Source: Vescimonas sanitatis (GTDB lineage: Bacteria; Bacillota; Clostridia; Oscillospirales; Oscillospiraceae). Taken from it: a stretch of 64,000 bases of DNA. Below, one piece after another: positions 1 through 8,543 of this stretch. The stretch covers positions 155,423 to 219,422 of the forward strand of contig NZ_JBMGPW010000003.1 of NCBI RefSeq assembly GCF_049060325.1, in the 5' to 3' direction. Every line of letters begins with the position of its first letter. Position 1 is the first letter of the stretch. The position numbers and the translations under genes are program-made. A model generated the notes under the pieces. That model worked only from the letters and a program-made list of their open reading frames with translations. It ran no database searches and was not told the origin of the DNA.

Positions 1-2052
1 AACAGTATCACGATTGCGCCGCAGAATGATGACTTCGACAGTATCAGAGCAGAATACACCGAAATGCTTAGGACGCAGCTTGAACGCGGAAACAACGGGC
101 TTATCAAGACCAAGTTTCTCACCTTTACCGTTGAAGCAAAGGACATTAGATCGGCGCGGGCGCGTCTTGCCCGCATTGAAACGGACACCCTCAACCATTT
201 TAAGGTGATCGGCGCGGCGGCGCGGGTATTGGACGGGAAACAGCGTCTTGAAGTGCTGCATGGGATTTTCCACCCGGACGGGGAACGCTTTAACTTTGCG
301 TGGGAATGGCTACCCGCAAGCGGTCTTTCTGTCAAAGACTTTATCGCGCCGTCCTCTTTCCGATTTGGCGACGGGCGAATGTTTCAAATGGGCGGCAAGT
401 TTGGCGTAGTTTCCTTTTTGCAGATCGTCGCGCCGGAACTCTCCGACCGTATGCTTGCCGACTTCATGGACGCGGAAAACGGGATTATCGTCAATCTGCA
501 CATTCAGAGTATCGACCACAACGAAGCAATCAAGACGATTAAGCGCAAGATTACCGACCTTGACCGTATGAAAATCGAGGAACAGAAAAAAGCAATCCGC
601 AGCGGCTACGACATGGATATTATTCCGTCCGACCTTGCCACCTACGGCGGGGAAGCAAAAAACCTACTCCGCGATTTGCAGAGCCGCAACGAAAGAATGT
701 TTCTGCTTACGCTGCTTGTCTTAAACCTTGCAGATACCAAGCAGAAATTGGATAACGAAGTATTTGGAGCGGCGGCAATCGCGCAGAAATACAACTGCAT
801 TTTGACCCGCCTTGACTACCGGCAGGAACAGGGGCTTATGTCCTCTATCCCGTTGGGGGAAAACCTTATCCATATCCAGCGCGGCTTGACGACCAGCAGC
901 ACCGCCGTTTTCGTTCCCTTTACGGTGCAAGAGCTGTTCCAAAGCGGCGAAGCATTGTATTACGGCTTAAACGCCCTTTCCAACAACATGATTTTGTGCG
1001 ACCGAAAGAAGCTGAAAAATCCCAACGGCTTGATACTCGGCACACCGGGCAGCGGCAAAAGTTTTTCTGCAAAACGCGAAATCACAAACGCTTTTCTTAT
1101 CACGTCCGACGACATTATCATTTGCGACCCCGAAGCCGAATATTACCCCCTTGTCGGACGTTTGAAAGGACAGGTTATCAAGGTTTCGCAGAACAGCACG
1201 CAGTACATTAACCCTATGGATATTAACCTCAATTACAGCGAGGGCGACACGCCCATAGCCTTAAAGAGCGATTTTATCCTTTCCTTTTGTGAGTTGATTA
1301 TGGGAGGTAAAAACGGGCTGGAAGCTGTCGAAAAGACCTTGATTGACCGCGCTGTTATCAGCGTGTACCGCAACTACCTTGCCGACCCGAAGCCGGAGAA
1401 TATGCCGATTTTGGGCGACCTCTACGACGAGATCAAGAAGCAGCCGGAAAAGGAAGCGCAGCGTATCGCGGCGGCATTGGAACTCTATGTAAACGGCAGC
1501 TTGAACATTTTTAACCACAGGACAAACGTTGACATTCATAATCGCCTTGTCTGCTTTGATATTAAGGAACTCGGTACGCAGCTTAAAAAAGTCGGTATGC
1601 TTATCGTCCAAGACCAAGTATGGAACAGAGTAACGGTAAACCGCAGCGAGGGCAAGGCGACGCGGTATTACATCGACGAATTTCATTTACTCTTGAAAGA
1701 GGAACAGACCGCAGCATACAGCGTCGAGATTTGGAAGCGTTTTAGGAAGTGGGGCGGTATTCCGACAGGTATCACGCAGAACGTCAAAGACCTTTTGACG
1801 AGCAGAGAAGTTTCAAACGTTTTTGAAAACAGCGATTTTGTCTATATGCTCAACCAAGCACAGGGCGACAGGGAAATCCTTGCAAAGCAGCTTAACATTT
1901 CGCAGCAGCAAATGACCTATGTAACCCATTCCGACGCGGGCGAGGGGCTTATTTTCTACGGCAACGTGATTTTGCCCTTTATTGACCGTTTCCCGCAGGA
2001 TACGGAACTGTACCGCGTCATGACGACCAAACCCGGCGAGGTGTCGGCATGA
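1..2052 (+). CDS. VirB4-type conjugation ATPase (5' partial)
   Basis: The reading frame is open from base 1, so the N-terminus lies upstream of the window. The protein is a VirB4/TraE-family ATPase that powers the type IV conjugation channel at the inner face of the membrane. A Walker A motif GTPGSGKS is encoded near 1039-1062, and a Walker B-like YYIDEFHLLL near 1666-1695. The C-terminal ATPase half is complete. Its stop codon overlaps the start of the next gene by four bases, which suggests translational coupling within the transfer operon. Confidence 0.93.
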   Translation, partial: NSITIAPQNDDFDSIRAEYTEMLRTQLERGNNGLIKTKFLTFTVEAKDIRSARARLARIETDTLNHFKVIGAAARVLDGKQRLEVLHGIFHPDGERFNFAWEWLPASGLSVKDFIAPSSFRFGDGRMFQMGGKFGVVSFLQIVAPELSDRMLADFMDAENGIIVNLHIQSIDHNEAIKTIKRKITDLDRMKIEEQKKAIRSGYDMDIIPSDLATYGGEAKNLLRDLQSRNERMFLLTLLVLNLADTKQKLDNEVFGAAAIAQKYNCILTRLDYRQEQGLMSSIPLGENLIHIQRGLTTSSTAVFVPFTVQELFQSGEALYYGLNALSNNMILCDRKKLKNPNGLILGTPGSGKSFSAKREITNAFLITSDDIIICDPEAEYYPLVGRLKGQVIKVSQNSTQYINPMDINLNYSEGDTPIALKSDFILSFCELIMGGKNGLEAVEKTLIDRAVISVYRNYLADPKPENMPILGDLYDEIKKQPEKEAQRIAAALELYVNGSLNIFNHRTNVDIHNRLVCFDIKELGTQLKKVGMLIVQDQVWNRVTVNRSEGKATRYYIDEFHLLLKEEQTAAYSVEIWKRFRKWGGIPTGITQNVKDLLTSREVSNVFENSDFVYMLNQAQGDREILAKQLNISQQQMTYVTHSDAGEGLIFYGNVILPFIDRFPQDTELYRVMTTKPGEVSA

Positions 2053-3005
2053 GGATAGAAACGGACAAAATCTATTGCGGCGACAGCTTGCAGGTGCTTC
2101 AAACCTTGCCGGAAAACGCAGTTGATTGTTGCGTAACGTCCCCGCCCTACTATGCCTTGCGGGACTATGGCGCAGACGGGCAGATCGGACGGGAAGCAAC
2201 GCCGGAAGAATATGTTTCCCGCATTACGGCGGTATTCCATGAGGTAAAGCGGGTGCTTACGCCGGAGGGGACTTGTTGGCTGAATATCGCGGACACTTAT
2301 TGCGGCACAGGCAGCAAAGCCGACCACCAAGACCCCAAATATCCCAAAGGCAGGAACGGGCAGCAAGTGGCGTTCAACCACCGCGCCCCCGGCTGTAAGC
2401 CCAAAGATTTAATCGGTATTCCGTGGCTTGTAGCCCTTGCCTTGCGGGGCGACGGTTGGTATTTGCGCAGTTCTATCATTTGGCACAAAACAAACCCCAT
2501 GCCAGAAAGCACGCGGGACAGGCCGACCCGCTGCTATGAATATGTGTTTCTGCTTACCAAGTCAAAGAAGTATTACTACAATTGGCAAGCAGTAGCCGAG
2601 CCGATAGCCCCCACAACGGCGGGGCGGCTGAAAAGCGGAGTTAGCAAAGGAAACAAGTATAACGTTACTGTTCCGGGGCAAAACCAGCCGCAGAAAATCA
2701 ACCGCCCCCGCGAAAAGGGCGCATACGCCGACGAGTTGATTTGTCCCGTCCGCAGCCGTCGCAACGTTTGGCAGATCAACAATGTCGCGTATCATGGCGG
2801 GCATTTCGCAGCATACCCGCCCAAACTTGCGGAAACGTGCATTTTGGCGGGCTGTCCCGTGGGCGGGATTGTCCTTGATCCGTTTTTAGGCAGCGGCACC
2901 ACCGCAGCGGCGGCAAAGCACCTTTCCCGCCGCTATATCGGCATTGAGTTAAACCCCGACTATTGCACCCTTGCAAAACAGCGGATTGGAGGTGATGAAG
3001 ATTGA
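2049..3005 (+). CDS. Site-specific DNA methyltransferase, orphan
   Basis: A 318-residue S-adenosylmethionine-dependent DNA methyltransferase of the beta class. The catalytic motif TSPPYYALRDYG is near residues 29-40, and the SAM-binding motif LDPFLGSGTT is near residues 277-286, the order expected of that class. TSPPY is typical of enzymes modifying an exocyclic amino group (N4-cytosine or N6-adenine). No restriction endonuclease gene is adjacent, so it is probably a solitary methylase that protects the ICE DNA from host restriction. ATGA overlap with the ATPase gene upstream; TTGA overlap with the gene downstream. Target sequence unknown. Confidence 0.9.
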   Translation: MRIETDKIYCGDSLQVLQTLPENAVDCCVTSPPYYALRDYGADGQIGREATPEEYVSRITAVFHEVKRVLTPEGTCWLNIADTYCGTGSKADHQDPKYPKGRNGQQVAFNHRAPGCKPKDLIGIPWLVALALRGDGWYLRSSIIWHKTNPMPESTRDRPTRCYEYVFLLTKSKKYYYNWQAVAEPIAPTTAGRLKSGVSKGNKYNVTVPGQNQPQKINRPREKGAYADELICPVRSRRNVWQINNVAYHGGHFAAYPPKLAETCILAGCPVGGIVLDPFLGSGTTAAAAKHLSRRYIGIELNPDYCTLAKQRIGGDED

Positions 3006-4972
3006 GCAAGGAATGGAAAGCCCCCGACAAGGTAACGCAGAAAATGACCCGCGACGGGGCGGTTGCGGAAAACCTCACGACGGGCGAAACAACGAGTATC
3101 AGCGAAAGGCCGCAGGAGGAAAACTATTCCCAAGCCCCTACCGCAGCGGCAGAAAAGGCTGTTGACCGTATCGGCGCAGAGGTTGAACGGCAAGCGGCAA
3201 AGGGCGCAGGGAAAAAAGCCCTTGACGCGGCGCAGCTAAAAACCCATACTTCCCGCTTGCAGTTTTCCGAAGCGGAACGGGCAACGCCGGAATTGCAGAA
3301 ATCTATCCGTAAATCCGAGAAAGCGGCAGACCGTTTAGACGCAGCGCGGGCGGCTATCCCCAAGCAGACCAAAATCAAGAAAGAGCGCGTTTTTGACGAA
3401 GCGAAAGGCAAGGCAAAGACGCGCCTTTCCTTTGAAAAGACGGATAAGCCCCCAAACGGCAAGTTGCGGCATAACCCCTTGTCCCGTCCGGCGCAGGAGT
3501 TGAACAGCACCGTACATGGGAAAATCTACGAGGTTGAGAAAGAAAATGTCGGTGTGGAAAGCGGGCACAGGGTAGAACTTGCGGGCGAGAAAGCGGGCGG
3601 TATGGCGGCGCGGACGGTAAAGCGCGGCATACGCAGCCACAAGCTGAAACCCTACCGGGCAGCGGCGGCAGCCGAGAGAAAGGCGGTAAAGGCAAACGCC
3701 GATTTCCTCTATCAAAAGGCGCTGCACGATAACCCCGCCCTTGCGCACTCAAACCCGATTTCCCGTTTTTGGCAGAAGCAGCGCATTAAAAAGCAGTATG
3801 CAAAGACGCTGAAAGCGGGCGGCAAAGTGAAAAAGACCGCCGAAGCCACCGCAAAGGCGGCGAAGAAAACCGCGCAGGAAACCAAACGGGCGACGTTCTT
3901 TGTCGTCCGGCACTGGAAAGGCTGCTTGCTTGTGGGCGGGATTGCCTTTATCGTGCTTCTGCTTTTCGGCGGCTTGTCCTCTTGCTCCCTCTTTGGCGGC
4001 AACAGCGGCAGCGGCTTAATTGCGTCGTCCTATCTTTCCGAGGACGCGGATATTACAGGCGCGGAAAGCGCGTATGCCGCTATGGAAGCCGAGTTACAAG
4101 ATATGCTGAATAATATCGAGCGCGAATACCCCGGCTATGACGAATACCGGGTGAACGCGGACGAGATCGAGCATGACCCCTATGTGCTAATCTCTATCCT
4201 TTCCGCGCTGCATGAGGGCGTGTTTACCCTTGATGAAGCGCAAAGCACCCTTGAAATGCTCTTTGAGAAACAGTATATCTTGACCGTTGAGGAAGAAGTA
4301 CAGGTACGATACCGCACCGAAACGAGGACGGACAGCGAGGGCAACGAATATGAGGTTGAAGTACCCTACAACTATTACATTCTCCATGTGGATTTGGAAA
4401 ACTTCAACCTTTCCCATGTCCCCGTCTACATCATGGGCGAGGAACAGCTATCCATGTACGCTATGTATATGTCGTCGCTGGGAAACCGCCCCGATTTGTT
4501 CCCGTCGTCCGGCTATGTGTCTAAATACTATGAAAACCCGCCCGCCGATTATGAAGTACCCGCCGCGCTGCTTAATTCCGATGAACAGTTTGCGCGGCTC
4601 ATAGAGGAAGCGGATAAATACGTCGGCTTTCCCTATGTGTGGGGCGGCAGCACCCCGGAAACCTCTTTTGATTGCAGCGGCTTTGTGAGTTATGTATTGA
4701 CGAACAGCGGCCTATACAATACGGGCAGACTTGGGGCGCAAGGGCTTTACAACATTTCAACCCGCGTTTCCAACCCGCAGCCGGGGGATTTGGTTTTCTT
4801 TACGGGTACATACGACACGCCGGGGGTATCTCATGTGGGTATCTACGTTGGCGAGGACGGGGACGGAAGCCCCGTCATGCTGCATTGTGGCGACCCGATA
4901 CAATACGCAAAACTTGATACAAGCTATTGGCAATCCCATTTTTACGCCTATGGGCGGCTACATTACAACTGA
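3002..4972 (+). CDS. CD1108-type membrane protein with NlpC/P60 hydrolase domain
   Basis: A 656-residue ICE protein. The first 300 or so residues are highly charged, Lys/Ala-rich and probably cytoplasmic; one membrane segment follows at about 307-332 (GGIAFIVLLLFGGL), then an extracytoplasmic region ending in an NlpC/P60 domain with catalytic Cys in DCSGFVSY (near residue 557) and His in SHVGIYVG. It likely opens peptidoglycan for the conjugation channel. The start is TTG, chosen because a strong ribosome binding site (GGAGGTGATG) sits just upstream and the reading overlaps the preceding stop. Confidence 0.88.
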   Translation: MSKEWKAPDKVTQKMTRDGAVAENLTTGETTSISERPQEENYSQAPTAAAEKAVDRIGAEVERQAAKGAGKKALDAAQLKTHTSRLQFSEAERATPELQKSIRKSEKAADRLDAARAAIPKQTKIKKERVFDEAKGKAKTRLSFEKTDKPPNGKLRHNPLSRPAQELNSTVHGKIYEVEKENVGVESGHRVELAGEKAGGMAARTVKRGIRSHKLKPYRAAAAAERKAVKANADFLYQKALHDNPALAHSNPISRFWQKQRIKKQYAKTLKAGGKVKKTAEATAKAAKKTAQETKRATFFVVRHWKGCLLVGGIAFIVLLLFGGLSSCSLFGGNSGSGLIASSYLSEDADITGAESAYAAMEAELQDMLNNIEREYPGYDEYRVNADEIEHDPYVLISILSALHEGVFTLDEAQSTLEMLFEKQYILTVEEEVQVRYRTETRTDSEGNEYEVEVPYNYYILHVDLENFNLSHVPVYIMGEEQLSMYAMYMSSLGNRPDLFPSSGYVSKYYENPPADYEVPAALLNSDEQFARLIEEADKYVGFPYVWGGSTPETSFDCSGFVSYVLTNSGLYNTGRLGAQGLYNISTRVSNPQPGDLVFFTGTYDTPGVSHVGIYVGEDGDGSPVMLHCGDPIQYAKLDTSYWQSHFYAYGRLHYN

Positions 4973-4993
4973 CTTTGAAAGGAGTTTATTTCT

Positions 4994-5260
4994 ATGGCAA
5001 ACACGAAACTTGACCGTATCGAAAGGGATATTGAGAAAACGAGGGCGAAAATCCTTGAATACCAAAAAAGGCTGAAAGACCTTGAAGCGCAGAAAATCGA
5101 GGAAGAAAACGCGCAGATCGTTCAAATGGTGAAAGCGGTACACCTTGACGGGGCGCAGCTTGCCGCGTTCCTCTCCGCTTACGCCAGCGGCGAAATTGCC
5201 TTGCCACAGCCGGACGCAGACTACACCGACGAACAGGAGGAAACCGAAGATGAAGCATAA
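4994..5260 (+). CDS. DUF4315 family ICE protein
   Basis: A small, charged 88-residue protein predicted to be mostly coiled coil (residues 3-38, heptad-like Leu/Ile spacing in a Lys/Glu-rich stretch). It matches in length and context the DUF4315 proteins that lie between the NlpC hydrolase and DUF4366 genes in clostridial conjugative elements. Function unknown. A GAAAGGAG ribosome binding site precedes the ATG. The gene overlaps the next one by 11 bases. Confidence 0.8.
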   Translation: MANTKLDRIERDIEKTRAKILEYQKRLKDLEAQKIEEENAQIVQMVKAVHLDGAQLAAFLSAYASGEIALPQPDADYTDEQEETEDEA

Positions 5261-5981
5261 AAAACTGTTCCGCAGCGTTACCGCTTTGCTTGCCGCCCTT
5301 GTACTCATGGGCGGCTTTTCTGTTACCGCTTTTGCGGGCGGCGGTGATGTGAGCGACGAGCCGCCTACCCCCGTAACCGAAACCGAGCCGGAAGAAACGA
5401 CGGGCGGCTATGAGCCGCAGCCCTTAACGCCGGAGGGCAACATGAGCCTTGTGGACGACATAACGGGCGAAGCGTCCGGCGATAAGCAGTTTATTACCGT
5501 CGTTACGAAAAACGGAAACTATTTTTACATCATCATTGACCGCGCCGAGGACGGGGAAAATACCGTCCATTTCCTTAACCAAGTGGACGAAGCGGATTTA
5601 ACCGCCCTTATGGAGGACGGGCAGACCGAAGCCCCCGTTTGTAGCTGTACTGAAAAATGCGTTGCCGGAAGCGTCAACACCGATTGTCCCGTTTGCAGCG
5701 TCAACATGAGCGAGTGCGCGGGCAAGGAAGCCGAGCCGGAGCCGGAAGAAACCGAGCAGCCGCCGGAAGAAGAAAAAGGCGGCGGCATGGGTATTCTGCT
5801 TGTCGTGCTGCTTGTTGCCGCAGCGGGCGGCGGCGCGTTCTACTACTTTAAGATTTTGAAGCCCAAAAAGGACGCGGCGAAAGGCAGCAGCAGCCTTGAC
5901 GACCTTGATTTTGACGAGGACGACGAGGAAACGGAAGTAGTCGAAACCGAACAGACCGAGCAGGAGGACGATAATCTATGA
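5250..5981 (+). CDS. DUF4366 family membrane protein
   Basis: A 243-residue secreted, membrane-anchored ICE protein. An N-terminal signal peptide (Lys-rich start, then ALLAALVLMGGFSVTAFA) is followed by an acidic, Pro/Glu-rich ectodomain with a Cys cluster (CSCTEKC...CPVCSVNMSEC), a membrane segment GILLVVLLVAAAGGGAFYYF and a very acidic cytoplasmic tail. The ATG at 5250 was chosen over upstream starts because it follows an AGGAGG site and begins the signal peptide. Probable conjugation-channel component; exact role unknown. ATGA overlap with topB. Confidence 0.82.
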   Translation: MKHKKLFRSVTALLAALVLMGGFSVTAFAGGGDVSDEPPTPVTETEPEETTGGYEPQPLTPEGNMSLVDDITGEASGDKQFITVVTKNGNYFYIIIDRAEDGENTVHFLNQVDEADLTALMEDGQTEAPVCSCTEKCVAGSVNTDCPVCSVNMSECAGKEAEPEPEETEQPPEEEKGGGMGILLVVLLVAAAGGGAFYYFKILKPKKDAAKGSSSLDDLDFDEDDEETEVVETEQTEQEDDNL

Positions 5982-8053
5982 AACTTGTAATTGCAGAAAA
6001 ACCGAGCGTCGGGGCGGCGATTGCCGCCGTTATGGGCGCGAATGAAAAGCGCAGCGGATATTTTGAGGGCGGCGGCTACCTTGTGTCGTGGTGTATCGGG
6101 CATTTGATTAGCCTTGCAGACGCGGCGACCTACAATGAACAATTCCGTAAATGGAAGTACGACGATCTTCCCATTGTCCCGCAGGAGTGGCAGTTTATTG
6201 TTGCCAGCGGCAAGGAGCAGCAGTTTTCCATTCTCAAAGACCTTATGCACCGCAGCGACGTTACCGAGATTATCAATGCTTGCGACAGCGGGCGCGAGGG
6301 GGAACTCATTTTCCGCTTTGTCTATGAACAGGCGAATTGCAAAAAGCCCTTTTCCCGCCTTTGGATTAGCAGCATGGAAGCAAGTGCAATCCGCGAGGGC
6401 TTTTCAAATCTCAAAGACGGGCGCGGCTATGACAACCTCTATCAATCCGCGCTTTGCAGAGCAAAGGCCGATTGGCTCATTGGCATTAACGCGACCCGCC
6501 TTTTCTCTATCCTCTACCATAAAACATTGAATGTCGGCAGAGTGCAAACGCCCACCCTTGCTATGCTGGTAAACCGCGACTATGCAATCAGCAGCTTTAA
6601 GAAAGAGAAATATCATGTCGTCCGGCTGGACGTTGGCGGCGTTGCCGCCCTTTCCGAAAGGCAGGACGACGAAGCGGCGGCGCGGCAGATGAAAGCGGCT
6701 TGCGAGAAATCGCAGGCCGTTTGTACTTCCCTTAAAAAAGAGAAAAAGACCGCAGCCCCGCCGAAACTGTTTGACCTCACCGCCTTGCAGCGGGAAGCAA
6801 ACCGTTTGTATGGGTTTACGGCGAAACAGACCCTTGACTATGCGCAAGCCCTTTATGAAAAACGGCTTTTGACCTATCCCCGCACCGACAGCAAATATAT
6901 CACTTCCGATATGGAGGGCAGCACAAAGGAACTTATCACCGGCCTTTGCGCTGCTCTCCCCTTTATGCAGGGCGTGAAGCTGCAAGCCGACCTTGCGAGG
7001 ATTTGCGACAACAGCAAAGTAACCGACCATCACGCCATTTTGCCGACAGCGGAGTTTGTGAAAACGGGCTTTTCTTCCCTTGCCGAAAGTGAGAAAAAGC
7101 TAATGACCCTTGTGTGCGCAAAACTGCTTTGCGCCGTTGCCGCGCCCTATGAGTATGAAGCGGTTACGGCGGTTTTCACTTGCGGCGGCTATACCTTTAC
7201 CGCAAAGGGCAGGACGACGCTTTGCGAGGGTTGGCGCGAGATTGAAAGACTATCCCGCGCCGCGTCCGGGGAACAGGACGAGGACGCAGAGCCGGAAGCG
7301 GTTTTACCCCCGCTTGCCGAGGGGCAGACCTTTGACAATCCGGCAGCGGAGATCTCCGAACGTTACACGCAGCCCCCAAAGGCATTTACCGAAGATACGT
7401 TACTTTCGGCTATGGAGAGTGCGGGAAAGGAGGACACGCCGGAGGACGCGGAGCGCAAAGGGTTAGGCACCACCGCGACGCGGGCGGGTATCATTGAAAA
7501 ACTCATTAGCGCGGGCTTTGCCGAGCGCAAGGGCAAAAAGCTAATCCCCACAAAGGACGGGTATAACCTTGTCGCTATTCTGCCCGACAGCCTTACGTCC
7601 CCGCAGCTTACGGCAGAATGGGAAACGCGCCTTACCGGGATTGCAAAGGGCAGCGACAGCCCCGCCGACTTCATGCGCGGGATTGAGGAAATGACAGCGG
7701 GGCTTGTCAAGACCTATTCCGCGATTTCCGAGGATAAAGCGAAGCTGTTTACCCCGCAGCGGGAAGCAATCGGCACTTGCCCCCGTTGCGGCGCGGCGGT
7801 TTACGAGGGCAAGAAAAACTTTTACTGCTCCGACAGGGCTTGCAGCTTTGTGATGTGGAAGAATGACCGCTTTTTTGAGCAGCGCAAAAAGGCTTTCACA
7901 AAGGCGATTGCCGCCGCCCTTTTGAAAGACGGAAAGGTAAAAATCAAAGGTATGTACTCGACCAAGACGGGAAAGACCTTTGACGGAGTTGTGCTGCTTG
8001 CCGACACAGGCGGCAAGTATGTAAACTTCCGCGTCGAGCAGAACCGAAAATGA
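5978..8053 (+). CDS. topB: DNA topoisomerase III (type IA)
   Basis: A 691-residue type IA topoisomerase. The Toprim start KLVIAEKPSVGAAIAAVMG and acidic motif DSGREGE are present, and the catalytic tyrosine lies in LLTYPRTDSKYI near residue 299. A C-terminal zinc-ribbon-like segment (CPRCGAAVYEG...CSDRACSF) follows. It nicks and passes single strands and is standard cargo of clostridial ICEs, where it may resolve transfer intermediates. Length is usual for the family. Stop and start overlap with both neighbours, so it is part of the same operon. Confidence 0.95.
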   Translation: MKLVIAEKPSVGAAIAAVMGANEKRSGYFEGGGYLVSWCIGHLISLADAATYNEQFRKWKYDDLPIVPQEWQFIVASGKEQQFSILKDLMHRSDVTEIINACDSGREGELIFRFVYEQANCKKPFSRLWISSMEASAIREGFSNLKDGRGYDNLYQSALCRAKADWLIGINATRLFSILYHKTLNVGRVQTPTLAMLVNRDYAISSFKKEKYHVVRLDVGGVAALSERQDDEAAARQMKAACEKSQAVCTSLKKEKKTAAPPKLFDLTALQREANRLYGFTAKQTLDYAQALYEKRLLTYPRTDSKYITSDMEGSTKELITGLCAALPFMQGVKLQADLARICDNSKVTDHHAILPTAEFVKTGFSSLAESEKKLMTLVCAKLLCAVAAPYEYEAVTAVFTCGGYTFTAKGRTTLCEGWREIERLSRAASGEQDEDAEPEAVLPPLAEGQTFDNPAAEISERYTQPPKAFTEDTLLSAMESAGKEDTPEDAERKGLGTTATRAGIIEKLISAGFAERKGKKLIPTKDGYNLVAILPDSLTSPQLTAEWETRLTGIAKGSDSPADFMRGIEEMTAGLVKTYSAISEDKAKLFTPQREAIGTCPRCGAAVYEGKKNFYCSDRACSFVMWKNDRFFEQRKKAFTKAIAAALLKDGKVKIKGMYSTKTGKTFDGVVLLADTGGKYVNFRVEQNRK

Positions 8054-8418
8054 TAAGGCTTGATGAAAAGCAATACCGCGCCGTAAAGAAAATGACCCGC
8101 GCCGCTTGTGCAAACAACGATTGCGGGAATTGTCTGCTGCTGGACGACGGGGAAACTTGCGTTTGTGTGCAGAGTATCAGCTATTCGCTGCTATGCCGCT
8201 ATTTCCGCGAAGCGGTATTACCCGCCGACAGGCAGCTTTGCGAACAGATCACCCGCAGCGGGGAAACCGATTTGAAGCGTTGCGCGGTATGCGGCAGCAC
8301 GTTTGCGGCGGGCAGCAACCGGGCGAAATACTGCCCCGATTGCGCGGCAAAGATACGCCGCAGACAGAAAGCCCAAAGCGAGAGAAACAGGCGTTTACGG
8401 ATAAAAACAACTACATAG
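8050..8418 (+). CDS. Cysteine-rich VLP-type ICE protein
   Basis: A 122-residue protein with about 12 cysteines in two groups: CANNDCGNCLLL...CVCVQ near the N-terminus, and a zinc-ribbon CAVCGSTF...KYCPDCAAK near residues 80-105, followed by a basic tail (RRRQKAQSERNRRLR). This arrangement matches the cysteine-rich VLP-domain proteins that follow topB in clostridial ICEs. Probably a zinc-binding, nucleic-acid-binding accessory; function not established. ATGA overlap with topB. Confidence 0.8.
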   Translation: MIRLDEKQYRAVKKMTRAACANNDCGNCLLLDDGETCVCVQSISYSLLCRYFREAVLPADRQLCEQITRSGETDLKRCAVCGSTFAAGSNRAKYCPDCAAKIRRRQKAQSERNRRLRIKTTT

Positions 8419-8514
8419 CAAGCACAGCAAACGAGTACCCGTTTGCGAGAAATGCCCGCGCTTCCCATAGAGAGCGCGGGCATTTTGCTTGTTGGGATAG
8501 TCCCAAACCCTTAT
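8415..8514. repeat. oriT-like segment, inverted copy A
   Basis: Two blocks, 8415-8446 and 8487-8514, occur again in inverted orientation at 13989-14020 and 13953-13981 upstream of mobC. The first block contains GCAAACG-AGTACC-CGTTTGC and the second TTGGGAT-A/G-GTCCCAA, both imperfect palindromes. In this copy the blocks are separated by a terminator hairpin that copy B lacks. It lies between the Cys-rich gene and the antirestriction gene. Confidence 0.75.
8451..8486 (+). terminator. Rho-independent terminator
   Basis: A 12-bp GC-rich stem (AATGCCCGCGCT / AGCGCGGGCATT) with a short loop and a weak run of T. It lies after the Cys-rich gene and separates the topB operon from the antirestriction gene. 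Confidence 0.75.
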
Positions 8515-8543
8515 ATGACCGAGAAAGGACGTGATGAAAGAAT